Below, piece after piece: positions 1 through 12,239 of a stretch of DNA of 64,000 nucleotides (position 1 is its first letter; each line of letters opens with the position of its first letter). Below the pieces are notes generated by a model. That model did no database searches. It was not told the DNA's origin and saw only the letters and a list, made by a program, of their open reading frames with translations. A program made the translations under genes and the position numbers. The DNA comes from Ornithodoros turicata (lineage: Eukaryota > Arthropoda > Arachnida > Ixodida > Argasidae), in the NCBI RefSeq assembly GCF_037126465.1, contig NC_088202.1:26458213-26522212 (forward strand). Direction: 5' to 3'.

Positions 1-196
1 TGTGCTGATACTGAGGAATCCAGTCATTTTTTACTCGTAGCAACCATGCACAATTGGTTTCCCTATATCAACGGAGACGACTTTCACAACAAACGTTACC
101 TAATCTGAGCTGTTTTCTCTCTTGGTATGGGCATGCATGCCTTCTTTTACGGTTACAGTACCCAAAGGTTTCTTAGACGATCCGCAGGGCAATCAC

Positions 197-314
197 CCTG
201 CAAACGACACAAAGAGGAATTCCCCACGATCAGAGCCGTAGCGAGGCAAGTTTGCGGCCAGGGCAGGGCAAATCTGAAGCGTCCCATCCCCTTCTCCAAT
301 TGCTGTCAGAAGCC
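197..314 (-). CDS. Isolated exon-like stretch, unknown
   Basis: On the minus strand an acceptor ttgtttacag precedes an open stretch reading LLTAIGEGDGTLQICPALAA then NLPRYGSDRGEFLFVSFAG, with a possible donor gtgatt. The amino-acid composition is balanced and protein-like, but I do not recognise the family. The next exon would lie off the left edge. Confidence 0.3.
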
Positions 315-319
315 CTGTA

Positions 320-2206
320 AACAAAGAAATTAAAACGCTTATTTGCACTGCCGAGATCGTAAATTCAAATTTCCTTCGTTCCCGCTTTATCCTGTCCAAC
401 CAACCTGCCAGGGCCTGCCGTTCGACGCCCCCGAGGGTGCCCGGGGCGGCTACCCCTCTCGCACACCCGTCGGTACGGCTCTGCCCACGATCCCCAACCT
501 GAGTATGACTACTCTACGTTACATTCACAAACAATACACAGGGGCAAAAAGACGCATCTTATCGCGTTCTGCCATACAGAAGATCAACCAGGGACCTGAA
601 GGAAACTCAGGATTGTGTTTTCCGGGGTTCATCCACCGGTGGAATTTGCACTGTTCTGAGCATGCTTTGCTAATGTGTATCAGAATGAGATGAAAATAAA
701 CGAAAATTTGGCCTATAGTTCGTGTCCTAGTCTGTATGAAACTGATTACGAATTCTTGTACAATATTGATTATATATTCTAGGCACAACCTTGTTATGCT
801 ACAGAGGACACTCCTATTTGCTTTTCGTATTAGAAACCGATTTGACTGACCAGTAAAAAAGAAATTATGCAAGCGCCTCCTCAGGTACACGTGAATTTTG
901 CAAATTCGCCATTCATCTTTAATAATGAAATGTTATCTCCCTGAAATTTATTATGGCAACAATCTAAGTCGCTAGACCCACGAACGTTATCGGGTTGGTT
1001 GCATCTAGGCAAACTATGCGCGGATTAACTTAGAGGGTGCGGACATGGAATAGAGACTTTTTACGAGCAAGATACAAACACAAGATAGGAATAAGAACAA
1101 TTGTGATTCTGAGATGGGCGAGCAACACGCCCTGATTACCACTCCAAAATATAAGCCGGAAAAATGTATGCGGTAGGCAGTCTTCTTAGTGTGAGCCTTT
1201 GCCGTAATCTACCGTTACGTATTTAATTCATCTTAATTCCAGTAAATATGCTGATAATATTGACAAGCTAATCCAACTTTTCTTTATCGAAACCAAAACT
1301 GCACGGCAGATTTTCAGATTTTGTGGAGAGCGAAAGGCACAAAGCGCACTGTTAGCTATGTGGATTGAGCTTAGGAACTTTCAGTTCGTGAGTTTACGTG
1401 CTTTGGTATCTACCATTCGCATTTTGTCTAAAAATAATAATAATGAAAAACACGAGGAAGATAAATACGGTTGAAAAGGAAAAAGGTTTGCAGACTGACG
1501 CCTCGGTTACAGTGACTGACGGCAAGTTCCCGAGTTCAATTCAATGAAACCAATACACTACATTAAAAAGAAGGATAAAGAAATGAACGGCATAATTCGC
1601 AGAAAGTTCATGACAGAAAATAAAAAAAAAGAAATAGAAAAGAAGACAACGAAAAGTGCAGAAACAGCTGTAGCAGAAAACGTCTTCTTTCGGTATTTGC
1701 CTGCGACATCTCTCGGGGAAGGCTGGGACAAACCATGGCTACCAACTTACGCGGTAAATCTCGCTTGCCACAGCCCATCGGTTTCGGTTTCGCTGGGCGG
1801 TGAGTGGGTAGCTTTTAGGCATTCGGGCTTGATACACTCCGATTACGGTGAAAATTTCAGGATTTGTTGTGTGCATAATTGTTTCTCTTCAGTGCGGCTT
1901 TTGCTTTCAAACAAGCACTAGAACAATCCGAAATGACAAGTTCAAAAATCCAATTTTTCAGCGTTTCTTTGGAGTGTTTATAAATTGCCTACGTCAAATA
2001 TGAATAATACTGGGCTGTGGCACACTTTGTGTATCCCAGGACACAACGCTGCAAAAAACTACATAGCGCTATTTGCTTGTTTCTTCGCGTAAAACCTTGG
2101 CGAAGATGAGCAAAAAATGAGAATATGGTCATGTTCTTCGCTTTATAGTAGAACAGCTGAGCGATGTATAAACAAAAGGGCGCTGTAGCACATTTGTATA
2201 GAAAAA
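320..2206. other. No gene seen
   Basis: AT-rich non-coding sequence. The open frames at 343-693 and 1544-1921 have no recognisable domains or splice context. Confidence 0.5.
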
Positions 2207-2294
2207 ATGTTTTCCTACGACATCAATATTTCCAACGTCAGACAAATAGGAGCGGCGCAATCTCTTGGCAAACATGGCCGTTTTCACAAGAGGA

Positions 2295-2465
2295 GTGGGA
2301 CCGAAGCCTTAAGTACCTGTACATTGAACTGTAAACAGTTTGGTGTACACTCCAGAAAACGAGAACAGCTGATTGCCGATTTCATGGGCGTGCACATGCG
2401 AGCCGACAAGGACAGTTCAACAGAGGAGCAATTTTAGGTGAACGCGAATGTGGCGCTAGTGGTGC
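2295..2465 (+). repeat. Dispersed repeat copy 1
   Basis: Shares about 170 bp with the reverse complement of 6385-6580, roughly 80% by eye. Both copies keep an open frame: ACTCNCKQFG-type, here STCTLNCKQFG, then KREQLIADFMG and MRADKDSST. Such parallel conservation could mean an old coding origin, but no family was recognised. Confidence 0.6.
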
Positions 2466-3020
2466 ACTTCAAACGACGTAAAACACCAAGAAGTGAGCAG
2501 CGGGGATGCTTGCTTGCTCATTTGTCATTATTTGGGCCTGTAATCCACATCAGGGTTCAGAAAGGCTTCTAAATGCCGATGGCCGCCACAAGAAAAACGT
2601 GTTTGCAATGGTTTCCGTCCCGTTACGGTTCCAGCGAATATACCTTTTTTGCTGCTTCCTTCCTCACTTTTCTTTCCTTTTTTTCTTGATCGTTTTTTAC
2701 TGTTGTCGGTTCGTTCCGGAGCCCTAGCTTGGAAAGCTGATCCTGTTTAGTTTCGGTATGAATCGGAATGTGGGGGGCAGGGGAAACAGTCCACCGCTCC
2801 TCGAGTTTTCACGGTGGCTCTGCACCTCCAGTTTTTGCTGCTCTGGCGCGAGTTTTTCCGCATCATGGTAACCATAACGCGAGATGGCCTTCTCCATCTG
2901 CATTATAACGTCCACCGTCATCAGATCACTTGGACGAGTCATATTGCTAGGGGATCCTATTTTTGTATATGCCGCACTTCTCAATCTCTAACTCCATGTC
3001 CCGCAGTGCTCTCCTTCAGG

Positions 3021-3121
3021 TCAGGTCGGGTTGGGTCGGGTCGGGTCGGGTCGGGTCGGGTCGGGGTGGGGTGGGTTGGGTTGGGTTAGGTTAGGTTAGG
3101 TTAGGTTAGGTTAGGTTGGGG
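3021..3121 (+). repeat. Telomere-like tandem array, TCGGG to TTAGG
   Basis: About 20 pentamer units. The left half is mostly TCGGG, then TGGGG and TTGGG, and the right end is six TTAGG, the common arthropod telomere unit. The change is ordered along the array rather than random. Both flanks are ordinary sequence, so it is interstitial. Confidence 0.9.
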
Positions 3122-3787
3122 TTCGCTCCTCCATGCCGTGAAGGACTTCCGACGGCCTTACGGATAAGGGAAGTAGAATAATGCGAGCGAGGTATCTCCT
3201 TAATGGAAAACCTGAAACGGTGCAATACAAACAAATGTCACCTCTGTGGATAATAATTTGAAGCATACAGATATGAAGGATTCACCTCATATCTGAAATG
3301 AACATCAAGGAAGATTGCCAGGAATTCTGCTCTTTCTGTTTCTCGAAAGAAAGAAAAACAGCTTCATAAAAAAAATTACATCTTAGTGAATTATGGAAAT
3401 TAGAATCTCAAAATACCTTGCAGATAAGGTTTTCCTCCACTCGCATACCGTAAATGCGAAACTAATGTACAGGTAGTCCTAGTTGTTTTATTTTAAAAAA
3501 TTCTGTGTTAAATAGGACTACGACCACGAAGTATGCCTTTGTGGCACGTTCCCGTCTATTTTGTGTGTGTGTGCGTTTCAGCTTGGACAAATTTTTATAA
3601 AGAAGCCGCGAGAACACGTAATTTTCACAGTTCAGTTCTACGTTCAGGCGCATATCTTTTCCAAGCAAGACTATAATGGCTAATAATGATGACTAATTAA
3701 TGAAGTTCATTAATTAACTCTTTAATTGCACGTCATGAACAAAAGCCAGATACCGATATGGGAGACTGTCCTAGTTAAAATCCACAC

Positions 3788-5868
3788 CACCCCAGTCAAC
3801 ACACATTGTTGGTAGAATGCAGAATTAACGTTGAATATTGCTGAACAATGTAGAACGCAAAATGCGAACATTGATTCCGCGCTGATTTTACGTAGTCAAT
3901 TCAGCATGTCAAATCTTTTACGTGAATATAACGTGGATTTGTTGCACACAAATTAACAGTAGATTGTCATACGTGAAAACAGCGTCGATAACTGTAATGA
4001 AAAGTCACAGAAGGACAGACGTCGAATATACAACGTTGCTGTTGCGCAAATTTTGCCTTTAGCAAAAAGCAGGCTCAAACAATGGATCTGCCGCGCAGGC
4101 CCTTCAACAGCGCTTTACAAGGTTGCTTTTGCGTGATTCTGCTACTGTTAACATTGCAAAAGATCGTACAAAGAAAATATTAATATGGTAGTAATTCCAT
4201 ACGTCGGAAACCTACAGCTGATGGAAAACCAGTAAGTGCTCACCCAGTAATCCAGACACGGTATTTTATCAAATTCAGAGCATCTTGAAAACCCTACCTA
4301 TAATCAAATTCCATTCATTTCAAAGAAAAATAAAAGCTTTGCGTTTGAGCCCTCTTTTCTCCACCATTCGCCTTCACCCCATCTTCTCAACCCTGCCCCC
4401 TGCCGTCTGAGACCCCCACACCACCGTACCACTGCCCGGGCCAGCCGGTCACAGGAGAAATCTGCGCAGAAGGCGTATTTTTTCGTCAGGCGCAGAAGAG
4501 GGAATCACGTGATGCCCTAGCCCGTTGCGCCGTTGCAGCGGTTAATTTCAAACTGTTTGAGACGCCGCTGGAGGATGGCGCTGAGGAACATGGCGGCGTC
4601 TCGATGTCTTGGAGTAGTGCGGTAATTTCCAGCGCGAACAGCTCAAGCACAGGTTGAGTGAGTATCCCTCGTAGGAAACGGATGCACCACATGCGGCCAC
4701 AGTTTATACAGGTAAACGGCCGTGGTGTCTTTGTTTATTAGCGTTCGTTTGAGACTCTATTGTTCTTCCAGTCGATTCAGCCCACTGAGTTCATGAAAAT
4801 CAAAACGATGCTGGCTATGCTTGTAGGCACATTAGCGTGCATGTGCTACTTTTAATTCGTGGTCGATTCACTGTAGTTTTCATCTTCCATGTTCTTTTAG
4901 GACTTGGAAAGTGGCGCTTTGAGCAAGCTTGAAATCATTCACCGTCTAATGCGCTACAGGTAAGAGTGCTGCGTAAATCCGAAAATTATCTAACGTTGAA
5001 ATGTCTGTATCATGTCTGTGTTGTTTTTCTCAGTGTGCTTTGACGGCGGAACTTCTACTCGGCCGGTGAGTTCCAGAGATTTGAAAACACGAACGAACAA
5101 TGAAATCGGTAGCCGTTCATAAGGCAACAAGGGACCAGAGGGTACAGCTGCGTCGCTAGCAGGCAGGATACGAGCTAATTATGCTGGTGAGTAACATCGA
5201 CAATCCTCCTTATTCACATAAGGTGGCGATATTGTGATGGGGATCTATATAAACGGACGCTGCGATTTGCAAACATAAATAACCACAAAGAGGTCTTGAC
5301 ACAGGCAAGAGCAGCTGATCAGTTGGCACTTCACGATTTTTTACAGATGCAACATCCAAGTGCCTACGTGTACAGATAAGCAGAGGTCCCAGCACAACCA
5401 CAAGTCAATAGTGCAGAAGATAAACACGAGGGCTATAGCAAATTCAAGTCAACGCCTATGCCATATGTGCTTTGGGTAATAAAGTGATTCTATTCCCCAC
5501 TTTCCTGTGAAATTATTTTTATACGAGACTTGGGATGTCTAAATGGACATTCAAAGTGTTAAGGGGATATACAAAAGGAAATGTAAAATTACAATGAATT
5601 TTTATCGTCATGGCAGCATTGGAGAAACGTTGTAAAGCGCTGTTTATTTTATGCTCTAATGTCATACAGTCTGGTACGTTGTATTCACATATAAACTGCA
5701 TTTCATATACGTTAAATTTACGTTGATCGGCACTTGTTAAATTAACGTGTTTTCGAGCGGACATTTGACATCATGATTTCACGTTGGCTTTCATCGTCGA
5801 TTCAGCATTCATTTCGTTGATATACAACGTTTTTTCTACGTCGAATTTACAATAGTGTGTTGACTGGG
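3788..5868. mobile_element. 2.1-kb element bounded by CCCAGTCAACACAC inverted repeats
   Basis: The left end at 3788-3806 reads ccccagtcaacacacattgt. The right end, ending at 5868, reads acaatagtgtgttgactggg, its inverted complement with one extra base. Both subterminal regions are rich in copies of AACGTTGAAT/ACGTCGAAT-like words. No transposase was recognised inside, and flanking target duplications are not obvious. It encloses a GC-rich, promoter-like stretch at 4440-4660. Confidence 0.55.
4440..4662 (+). promoter_or_regulatory. GC-rich promoter-like stretch with possible leader exon
   Basis: A CpG-rich stretch in AT-rich surroundings holds cacgtgat (E box) and gaacatggcggcgtctcgat (YY1-type AANATGGCG near a start site). 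It ends near a donor, gttga|gtgagt, at about 4656. This is the layout of a TATA-less promoter with a short untranslated first exon. No downstream exon was identified, and the whole lies within the terminal-repeat element. Confidence 0.25.
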
Positions 5869-6384
5869 ACGTTTAAAAATTTTGAAACACACACGTGTAT
5901 TAAAATATCCATCCCTGAATTTTGACGTGCAAATGGGCCAAAACCGAAACCGTGGCAACCACGTTTGGGTGGTGGTCTTCACCATACGAGATCTGTATAT
6001 AATTCTGTATGTCAACTGCGCTGGCAACTATATTGTCTTGGCTCAAAAACCATATGTTTTTGGAACGTAGAGAGAGGAAAAAGGAGTCATAAAACACGAG
6101 TATATACATCATATAACACGAGTAATCATAAAAAATCAAGTACTCTTCTCCTTGGGGAAGCGAGAGTTCTCCGTTCCTTTGTCACACGCTGTGAAATTGA
6201 ACCGCTGTTTTTATACCAGCTATTTATTGACTCTATGTTGGACTAGTGTCAGCGCGCTGAGCGGTTGAGCCGTTGACCTGGAATTGGAATTAGAATTGGA
6301 AATGGAGCAAAAATAATAATAAATAATACTAAAAAGAAAAAGAATGAAAAAGTGTTGAGCTATCTGAGCTGATCGAGGTCGGTT

Positions 6385-6580
6385 CACTCTGGAAATTGTT
6401 GCACCGAATACTAGCGCCGCCTTCGAACTCAGCTAAAATTGTCCCTCTGTTGAACGTTGAACTTTCCTTTTCGGCTCGCATGGTCGCGCCCATGAAATCA
6501 GCAATCAGCTGTTCTCGTTTGGTGGGGCGTGCACCAAACTGTTTGCAGTTCAAGGTGCAGGTACTTAATATGAGTGGGAG
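6385..6580 (-). repeat. Dispersed repeat copy 2
   Basis: Reverse copy of the repeat at 2295. It encodes STCTLNCKQFG, KREQLIADFMG and MRAEKESST and then RGTILAEFEGGASIRCNNF in one open frame on the minus strand. Confidence 0.6.
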
Positions 6581-6695
6581 AGCTTCGGCAGTCTTCCTGT
6601 GGATTCGTGGGTGCATCAACGAAGATGGGCATAGCTTTCGCGATGGCTGTGTGTGCGACAGCCGATATCTTTCCTCGTTTGTGCATGTGTGTTAA

Positions 6696-6735
6696 AATTG
6701 GGAGTTTACGTCGCGAGACAACTGAGATCACCGTC
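6696..6735 (-). repeat. SINE family A, 5'-truncated tip
   Basis: About 35 bp (ttgggagtttacgtcgcgag and following) match the 3' tip of the SINE at 57014. The rest of the body is missing. Confidence 0.6.
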
Positions 6736-6739
6736 TGTG

Positions 6740-9700
6740 CATGTGTGTGTGTGTGCTCTTGTTTAGGAAGGTTGTACTATGCCCTGATGCATATACAGTA
6801 ATATGAATGTTATACTAGTGCGCGCAAGTAACGTCTCATGCAGGTCCAGGGTCTCGTCATCATACGGTGAGGAATACTGCGACCAACTGCGACACACTTG
6901 ATTCAAAGCATTGCTGCGAGTTAGCTTGTTTCCCGACTGAACTTGCATTTTTGTCAAACAACTTCAATATAATGCAGTTGTAGCGAGATAGTTTCCTTGG
7001 TTTTGGTGGCATATTGTGCTCACTTCATCTGCTTTCTCTTGGGCCCCGCTTGGGCTATCGCGGCCTCAATGGGGGTCCTGACACACGGTTTGGGAAACAC
7101 TGAGGCATACTATATATTGTTACATGTGATATATTGTAGTGTACTGATGCCAGCTTCACTGTTGTATTGTTTCCTAGCATAGTTATTTCTTCAGCGTTAT
7201 TTGAAAGAGGAATGCGGAGAATGAGGAAATGTATGTCTTGCATGTTCTGGATGTTCTCTAATTGCTGACCCCCGCTGTTGGGCTAAAATCCAGCAACTAC
7301 ACAAAAAGATTAACAAATGTAGAACAGGAGACAGAAACACGGACACAATGACATGATTGAGATCATGATATGCTCTCTTTTTGTTTTTCTGTGTCTCTGG
7401 TTCTACATTTTATGAAGATGTGCCATATTGCCAGCACCCTTTCCCTCTTGCTACGAAGAGAGCCTCTCAGTAATAAAAATGCAGGTTGTCAAATGCACGT
7501 AAACATGCCCATAACCACGTGCTTACATTTTTTGGGGTCTTCACTCATCTAACGTTTATGCCAGAAAATGCTCCCCTAGTTCACAAGGGATACTGAATAT
7601 GAGCGTGGTCCACAGCCACAAACTACATTTTAAATTAGCACTGCAGTATGTTTATCGGCACACAAGAAATTACCCTTCATAAGTGCATCATGCAAGCTCA
7701 TTGATTCTGATGCTAACTGCTCATGAAATAACATGGAGTGGGGTGAAAGAGACTGGCATCACATGCTATGTGATTGTGTTCATGTTAAGTCAACTGTTTG
7801 GATGTGGTAGTACCAGCTAGCTTCCTTGTAGTGTAACACGTATGTGACCGCACGGAGGACAAAGAGGATGAATTAGCTAGTCTGGGGTAGGAGCTCTCAC
7901 ACTGGCATAGCTGGTCAAAAGGAAAATGTGGGTCATACATCACATAAAACACAAATATCAGTACATTTTCAGCAATCACTGGATAATCTCTAGTAGGCGC
8001 GGTGCATATAGCGTGTCCATGGACTGATATTTTTATTCTAGGAGAAATCACATTTTTGCAGTTATAAGGGATGAGAACATGTTCTACACCCGAAATGAAT
8101 GTACTAATTAGGTCTCGTTTAATTATTGGAAATAGAAGGTCGGTGCAAATGCAACGTCGGTTTCCCTATGTGCCACTATAGTTTTCAAAAGCACGCTCGT
8201 GACCATTTGGTATGAGGACATGGCCCCGAAATAATGGTTGTGTGAGAGTAAGTCTCGGAGCGTTCTTTTTGCCTTTTCACTTGAACGTGAGGGAGAAACA
8301 ATGCTGCAGAACTGCAAGCAGCACATTTAATGTAATGTCGCGCAGGATGCAAGTTTGCGATTTCATATCTCAGCACGATGTTTATACGCTGTAAAAATAA
8401 GTGCAAGGGTACCATTGCATACAATGAAGTAGCTGGTACCGTAAATTTTAGACCTCTTCTTGGCGTGGGTGCTCAGCATAAAGAGTGACCTGTTAATAAA
8501 CGTACTTGGGGATTTCTGAATGCGAATATCATAGGAGAGAAAGGAAGGCAAACAAATACAACAGAGGGTGCCATTCATTTCTCACACTTCTGATTTCAGT
8601 TACTTATTGTTCTTGGTTTTCTTCAGCTCCGACATCGACTAGAATTTGCACTGTATATCCACGCGAATAAAAAAGATGCAAAAATTTCTGTGAGAAAATT
8701 TCATGGTTTTTAAGACCTTGAAAATGGTATTCTTAGGTTCCAGGGTATTGAAAGACCAGTGAAAACAAAGTACTATGTCTACTAAGTATTATGTCTAGAT
8801 ACATCTCTTGCAACTTTTGCATGGCAAATTGTTGTCTAGGAATGTGCGCGAATCAATGTGGATGTTCCTGAAATTAGAATCTTATTTCGTTACACTTTGA
8901 GATTACCATATGCTGGTTCCAAAAATTAAAGCACCTCCGCTGACTGAAGTTATTCATGCAAGAGAAAATAGTTTGTACCTGCAAACAAACAAACAGTTTC
9001 TTCACATTCTTATGCAGCTTATTTGCAGAAATGCATTTCGAGAGTCTGTCCAGTGCCTGTTCCCTGCATATATCAGAACGTATTCTCACAAGGAAAACCA
9101 CAGGTAGGAAAGTACACAGGCAGGTTCCGATTTCACGATTCTACGGTTCTGAGGCTGGAACACACACAAACAAACACAGAGGGACAAACACAACACATCC
9201 ACACGGTATCGGGCTTTTTCGTCGATCGTCACTTTTCAACTCTACCATTTCGCAACCAAGGGAGCCCTGCAGGAGAATGGCGATGTTCGCGACAATGTTC
9301 GTAATATAGCAAGTGTCCACCATAGTTGGAACCAACACCGGGAACTCATTCGGTGACTTATGACAAGAAGTCAGAGTTTAAGATACTCAAATTTGACAGG
9401 CGAGCAGCAGAACAGAGCATTAACTGCAGCGTCAACAGAACCCTGATAGCCGGCGAAAAATACAGCAAACGATTTGTGCAGGCTCGGTACTCTCGTTCCC
9501 AGCCCACCGCAAAGAGTCACACCCTGCGGGGAACTATTTTGAGACTCGGGAGCCGAAAGCCTTCGCTGCTTTGAGGCTGGCGACCAATCAGTGACGATTT
9601 AATTTGAAAGTTCGAATCTGAAGCGTTTGTATTGCAAAACTTGATTTTTACGGCTTAATCTTTGCACCGTGGATTTTTTCGTGATTTATTTTGAGGAGTT

Positions 9701-9800
9701 TATCCTCGAAGTTTATTTTGCGAAGTGTAAACCAGAGTGATCCCGTACGTTCCTTCCCGCTTTCTTGCCCGCTGTCTGCGTTGCAACCTCGCCTTTGAAA
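6740..9800. other. No gene seen
   Basis: AT-rich, with a small inverted repeat at 7314-7410 (atgtagaacaggagacagaa against ctgtgtctctggttctacat) and a (CA)-rich stretch at 9160-9205. No conserved domain. Confidence 0.5.
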
Positions 9801-9840
9801 AGGATAACACCTGGCTTTTTAAGTACAGGTCTAATGTTTG

Positions 9841-10502
9841 CTTAAGGTAAGTCAACCTAGCTGTGATGCATCGTACGACGCCTGCGTCTTACTCGTGTTA
9901 ACAATCGAAGTACATTCCGTTGGAGATGGTGAACGCATTGCAAATGGCGGCAGGAGAGGATCGGCTGCATCGGTGAAGCGACGATGTACATTACAAGCGA
10001 GGTTAATTGTATTCTTTCGTTATAGGTGACCATGGGACTGCATCGACTGCGAGGAGGTGAGTTACAAAATGGAGTACTATTACAGCATTAACGTTGGAAC
10101 AATACCAGCGTGATATTCACTTCGGTTTCTTTACAGGTTGTTTCCTGTCTCAACGGTCACACATACGCGTGCAAGATTGCAACTGCTTCTCACATGGAAT
10201 TGGTGTCTGTTGCCACTTGTTGGGCAATTGTTCCTCGACCATTTCGTTTGAGGAACCGTCGTGTTCGTCACTAAGGATCTTCATTGAGCTTTGCAGTGCC
10301 AGCCTGGCCGAAGTTTCGAGGATTGTGTGTTCGGCGTTTGGAGTACTTCCTGGTGCATCGGATCATCGGATGGGTTGTGTGTCCGTGCAACGCGTGCTCC
10401 ATATGTGTGTGTTGGGAGTAGTGAACTGTGTATGCTTTCCATTTGCATTCGGCAAACGATGATGTACTGGATGCAATTTAAAGGTATGTGCAAGACAATA
10501 AA
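9841..10502 (+). CDS. Candidate three-exon gene, 116-aa product (unknown)
   Basis: Three pieces look like a small spliced gene. A leader exon ends at 9846 with an excellent donor (AAG|gtaagt). A 31-base exon at 10026-10056 follows acceptor ttatag and holds an ATG in strong context (gaccATGG, 10032). It ends at gtgagt in phase 1. A terminal exon starts at 10137 after tttctttacag and stays open across the junction to TGA at 10460-10462. AATAAA follows at 10497. The product would be 116 residues, begin MGLHRLRGGC, and be rich in Cys, Ser and Val, with no domain I recognise. The composition is not strongly protein-like, so a spliced non-coding RNA is a fair alternative. The start of the leader exon cannot be placed. 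Confidence 0.4.
10497..10502 (+). promoter_or_regulatory. poly(A) signal of the three-exon unit
   Basis: AATAAA 35 bases after the TGA of the candidate terminal exon. Confidence 0.4.
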
Positions 10503-11639
10503 ATTTGGTGTTTCATGTTCGACGTGGTTGGAGCATTTTCTTCCTTGTTTTTTTCTTTTTTTGCGAAGCGTGGAGGCACTTTTTCTGTTGGGGAACTCGT
10601 GAGGCGCAATGTGTTTCGCGTATTACTCCTCCCCACTTTCCATTTCAAAATAAAGTTGTTATTGTTAAATCCCTACTCGCAAAGAGTAACATTCCAAAAC
10701 CAATCACAAAATAGAACGATATTCCATAATGATGGTTAGATCTGATCATGGGTATGCTGGGAAAACGAGTGACATGGTAACAGTGCTTCCACTTTAGCGG
10801 TTTCATCACTAAATATAGCGACATTTTGCTATGTTTAGCGATTTTGTCGTATACTGGCTTTAGCGACTTTTTAGCCACTTCCTGAAACAGATCATGGGAT
10901 TAAAGTCAGTGAAAATGTGAAAACATAGGTTCGGAAATAGAAATTCGGTTTGTGTAGTATTGGAGTCTTCATGGCGTCGGTCCCAGAGAACGCGGACGCA
11001 TGGAACGACTGAAATCGAACGCTTCTGGTTGGTATGCTATTTCAAACCGCTTAAGCTAGCAAAATTGCTGTGCGCTCCTTCAGGAAGCAAGGTATCACCA
11101 AGAGACCGTGGTATCAGCGAGTTCTCCCAATAATCAGTAACGGAGCGTTGGCGTGGCACACTCAGAGAGACGACAGCGCCACCAGTGCACCCTGGGCCTG
11201 CCCATCCAGGTGCGGTGGAAGCTGGAGAAGAAAAGGGGCATGGGAAAGCGGCCCACGTTCGAGACGCCCAGTGAATTTGGTGCGTGCTGCACTTGTTGCG
11301 AGCGTGACCGAAGAAGTGAGTGAATGTGTTTGGGAGGCTAGGCGAAGGTAGATAAAAGACTGTCCCCTGTGTGCATCCCCGCTTGTAGTCATTACAACTC
11401 TAATACCCGGTTCTGCTCCACATTCCAGATGCTACAAGACTACCGTTTTTTTTTCGTATTTTATTTTATTTTGTTTCAAATTTATTTGCGCTACGTATCC
11501 ATGCATACACAGATGCAAAGATGTGAAGTAGCCTATCGGAACGAGCTTCCCTTTCTTGCTGTCATATGACTCCTTCTTACTCGTTTACAATCCCGTATCT
11601 GGCACTTGTTGAATTCATCATCTGCGTTAATTTTGGGTG

Positions 11640-12225
11640 TATCCTGTTTGAAACTTTTAAAAATAATCTTTGAAAAATAAACGCGTAAGTACCCACTGTT
11701 AAAAATATATCTCCCAGAGTATACGCTTAAAAATCAACGCACAAAAGTAATCGCCGGAATATCCCCGTTTAAATAAAAACGCTAAGGAATCCACGGTTAA
11801 GAATATATCGTTAAAAATAAATCGTTTCAAAATCCCCCCAAATCCACCCTATAGTTGCTAGAACCATGTGGTGTGGCCCAAATCGAGGTGAACTGCAAGC
11901 AAGGGGCTTAAACTAACCTCACACGACCAAACTATCCTAAACTATCCCAAACTAACCGAAACCAAACTAACCTAACCTAACATAACCTGATCTAACCCGG
12001 CGCAAATTGCGATCAGTCCGCCTCTGTGCTAGATGGTGAGGGGATTTTGAAACAGTTTATTTTTAATGGTGGATTATTAAACGGTGATCTCTAAGCGGGG
12101 ATAGTAATCGGTTTATTTTAGGAGATATAATTTTAACCGTGTATTTTTTTAAGCGGATTATTCTTGAATGTTTTATTCTTAAGCGTTTATTCTAAATGGT
12201 GGATTACGGGGACCCCCCGAGAAAA
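11640..12225. repeat. Palindromic element with short AT-rich repeats and CCTAA core
   Basis: Left arm (about 11640-11850) has repeated GTTAAAAATA-type units at 20-25 base spacing. The right arm (about 12040-12225) has their complements, so the two arms can pair imperfectly. Between them lies a stretch (11930-12000) of degenerate CCTAA repeats (aactaacctaacctaacata). No coding potential. Confidence 0.65.
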
Positions 12226-12239
12226 GGTAGCAACACTAC

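Noticed and set aside
11160..11330. GC-rich stretch encoding LGLPIQVRWKLEKKRGMG in one frame
   Set aside because: Looks slightly exon-like, but all three frames are open for similar lengths and no clean acceptor or donor pair was found.
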